Positions 5,566 through 5,785 of a DNA stretch of 5,785 bases are shown here, piece after piece. Below the pieces are notes generated by a model that saw nothing but the letters and a program-made list of their open reading frames with translations, was not told where the DNA came from and did no database searches. The translations under genes and the position numbers were made by a program. Each line of letters opens with the position of its first letter. Position 1 is the first letter of the stretch. Source of the DNA: a bacterium (GTDB lineage: Bacteria; Vulcanimicrobiota; Vulcanimicrobiia; Vulcanimicrobiales; Vulcanimicrobiaceae); assembly GCA_021807065.1 (NCBI GenBank), contig JAKAPO010000170.1:1-5785 (forward strand), read 5' to 3'.

Positions 5566-5590
5566 ATAACGAACTCTCTTCGCTGATGGA

Positions 5591-5785
5591 CTAGTGCACG
5601 AGGAACGCGACGAGCAGCAGCGCGACGATGTTGAGTACCTTGATCATCGGATTGATTGCCGGACCGGCGGTATCTTTGTAGGGGTCGCCGACGGTATCGC
5701 CCGTAACGGCGGCCGCGTGCGCCACGGATCCCTTGCCTCCGTAATGTCCGTCCTCGATATACTTTTTGGCGTTGTCCAGATCGGA
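5591..5785 (-). CDS. hppA: Membrane-bound pyrophosphatase, C-terminal 64 codons
   Basis: The gene enters from the right edge and only its 3' end is present. The reverse-strand frame ends in TAG at 5591-5593. The visible protein includes YIEDGHYGGKGSVAHAAAVT, GDTVGDPYKDTAGPAINPMI and a last hydrophobic helix, VLNIVALLLVAFLV, followed by the terminal histidine. GDxxGDPxKDTxGPxxN is the conserved late cytoplasmic loop of ion-pumping pyrophosphatases, whose acidic residues and lysine help bind magnesium pyrophosphate. The enzyme couples hydrolysis of pyrophosphate to export of protons or sodium. The residues that separate potassium-dependent from independent types, and proton from sodium pumps, lie outside the window. 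The start and promoter are not visible. It converges on the LemA/TPM operon. Confidence 0.96.
   Translation of the reverse strand, partial: SDLDNAKKYIEDGHYGGKGSVAHAAAVTGDTVGDPYKDTAGPAINPMIKVLNIVALLLVAFLVH

Overview
This GC-rich window of 5,785 bases holds eight complete genes and the 3' end of a ninth. It reads as bacterial chromosome. Gene content does not fix the taxon. The GC-rich coding style, the GTG and TTG starts, a membrane pyrophosphatase, a LemA/TPM operon and many TCATCCCGAGCG-type intergenic repeats would suit an environmental, poorly cultured lineage. My low-confidence guess is an Eremiobacterota (WPS-2)-like bacterium, which 16S or marker-gene data from the same contig would have to confirm.

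Layout, left to right. Bases 1-90 carry one copy of a dispersed GC-rich repeat. Next, on the plus strand, come a five-helix membrane protein that looks like the CcdC/DUF1453 family (91-597) and a type II toxin-antitoxin pair. The pair is a MazE-like DUF3018 antitoxin (661-876) and a MazF/PemK mRNA interferase that starts on a TTG overlapping the antitoxin stop (873-1223). A perfect 12-base palindrome just upstream of the antitoxin is a good operator candidate. A YjbQ/UPF0047 protein (1249-1662) follows on the same strand. A PAS-GGDEF-EAL cyclic-di-GMP protein (1737-3449) lies on the minus strand, convergent with yjbQ and divergent from the next operon.

From 3541 to 5426 a tight plus-strand operon encodes LemA, a TPM-domain protein without signal peptide or membrane helix, and a secreted and anchored TPM protein of the YgcG type with a glycine-rich tail. 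These three are expected to act together at the cell envelope. The same repeat family is inserted in frame at the end of the middle gene. It encodes that protein's last ~28 residues and ends in a Shine-Dalgarno-like sequence 12 bases before the next start. The operon is followed by a composite inverted-repeat element (5429-5565), and then by the C-terminal 64 codons of a membrane-bound pyrophosphatase, hppA, on the minus strand.

No clearly new multi-gene system is visible. The points most worth a second look are the translated repeat between the two TPM genes, the inverted-repeat element between the operon and hppA, the palindromic operator of the toxin-antitoxin pair, and a CxxC substitution in the GGDEF active-site loop.
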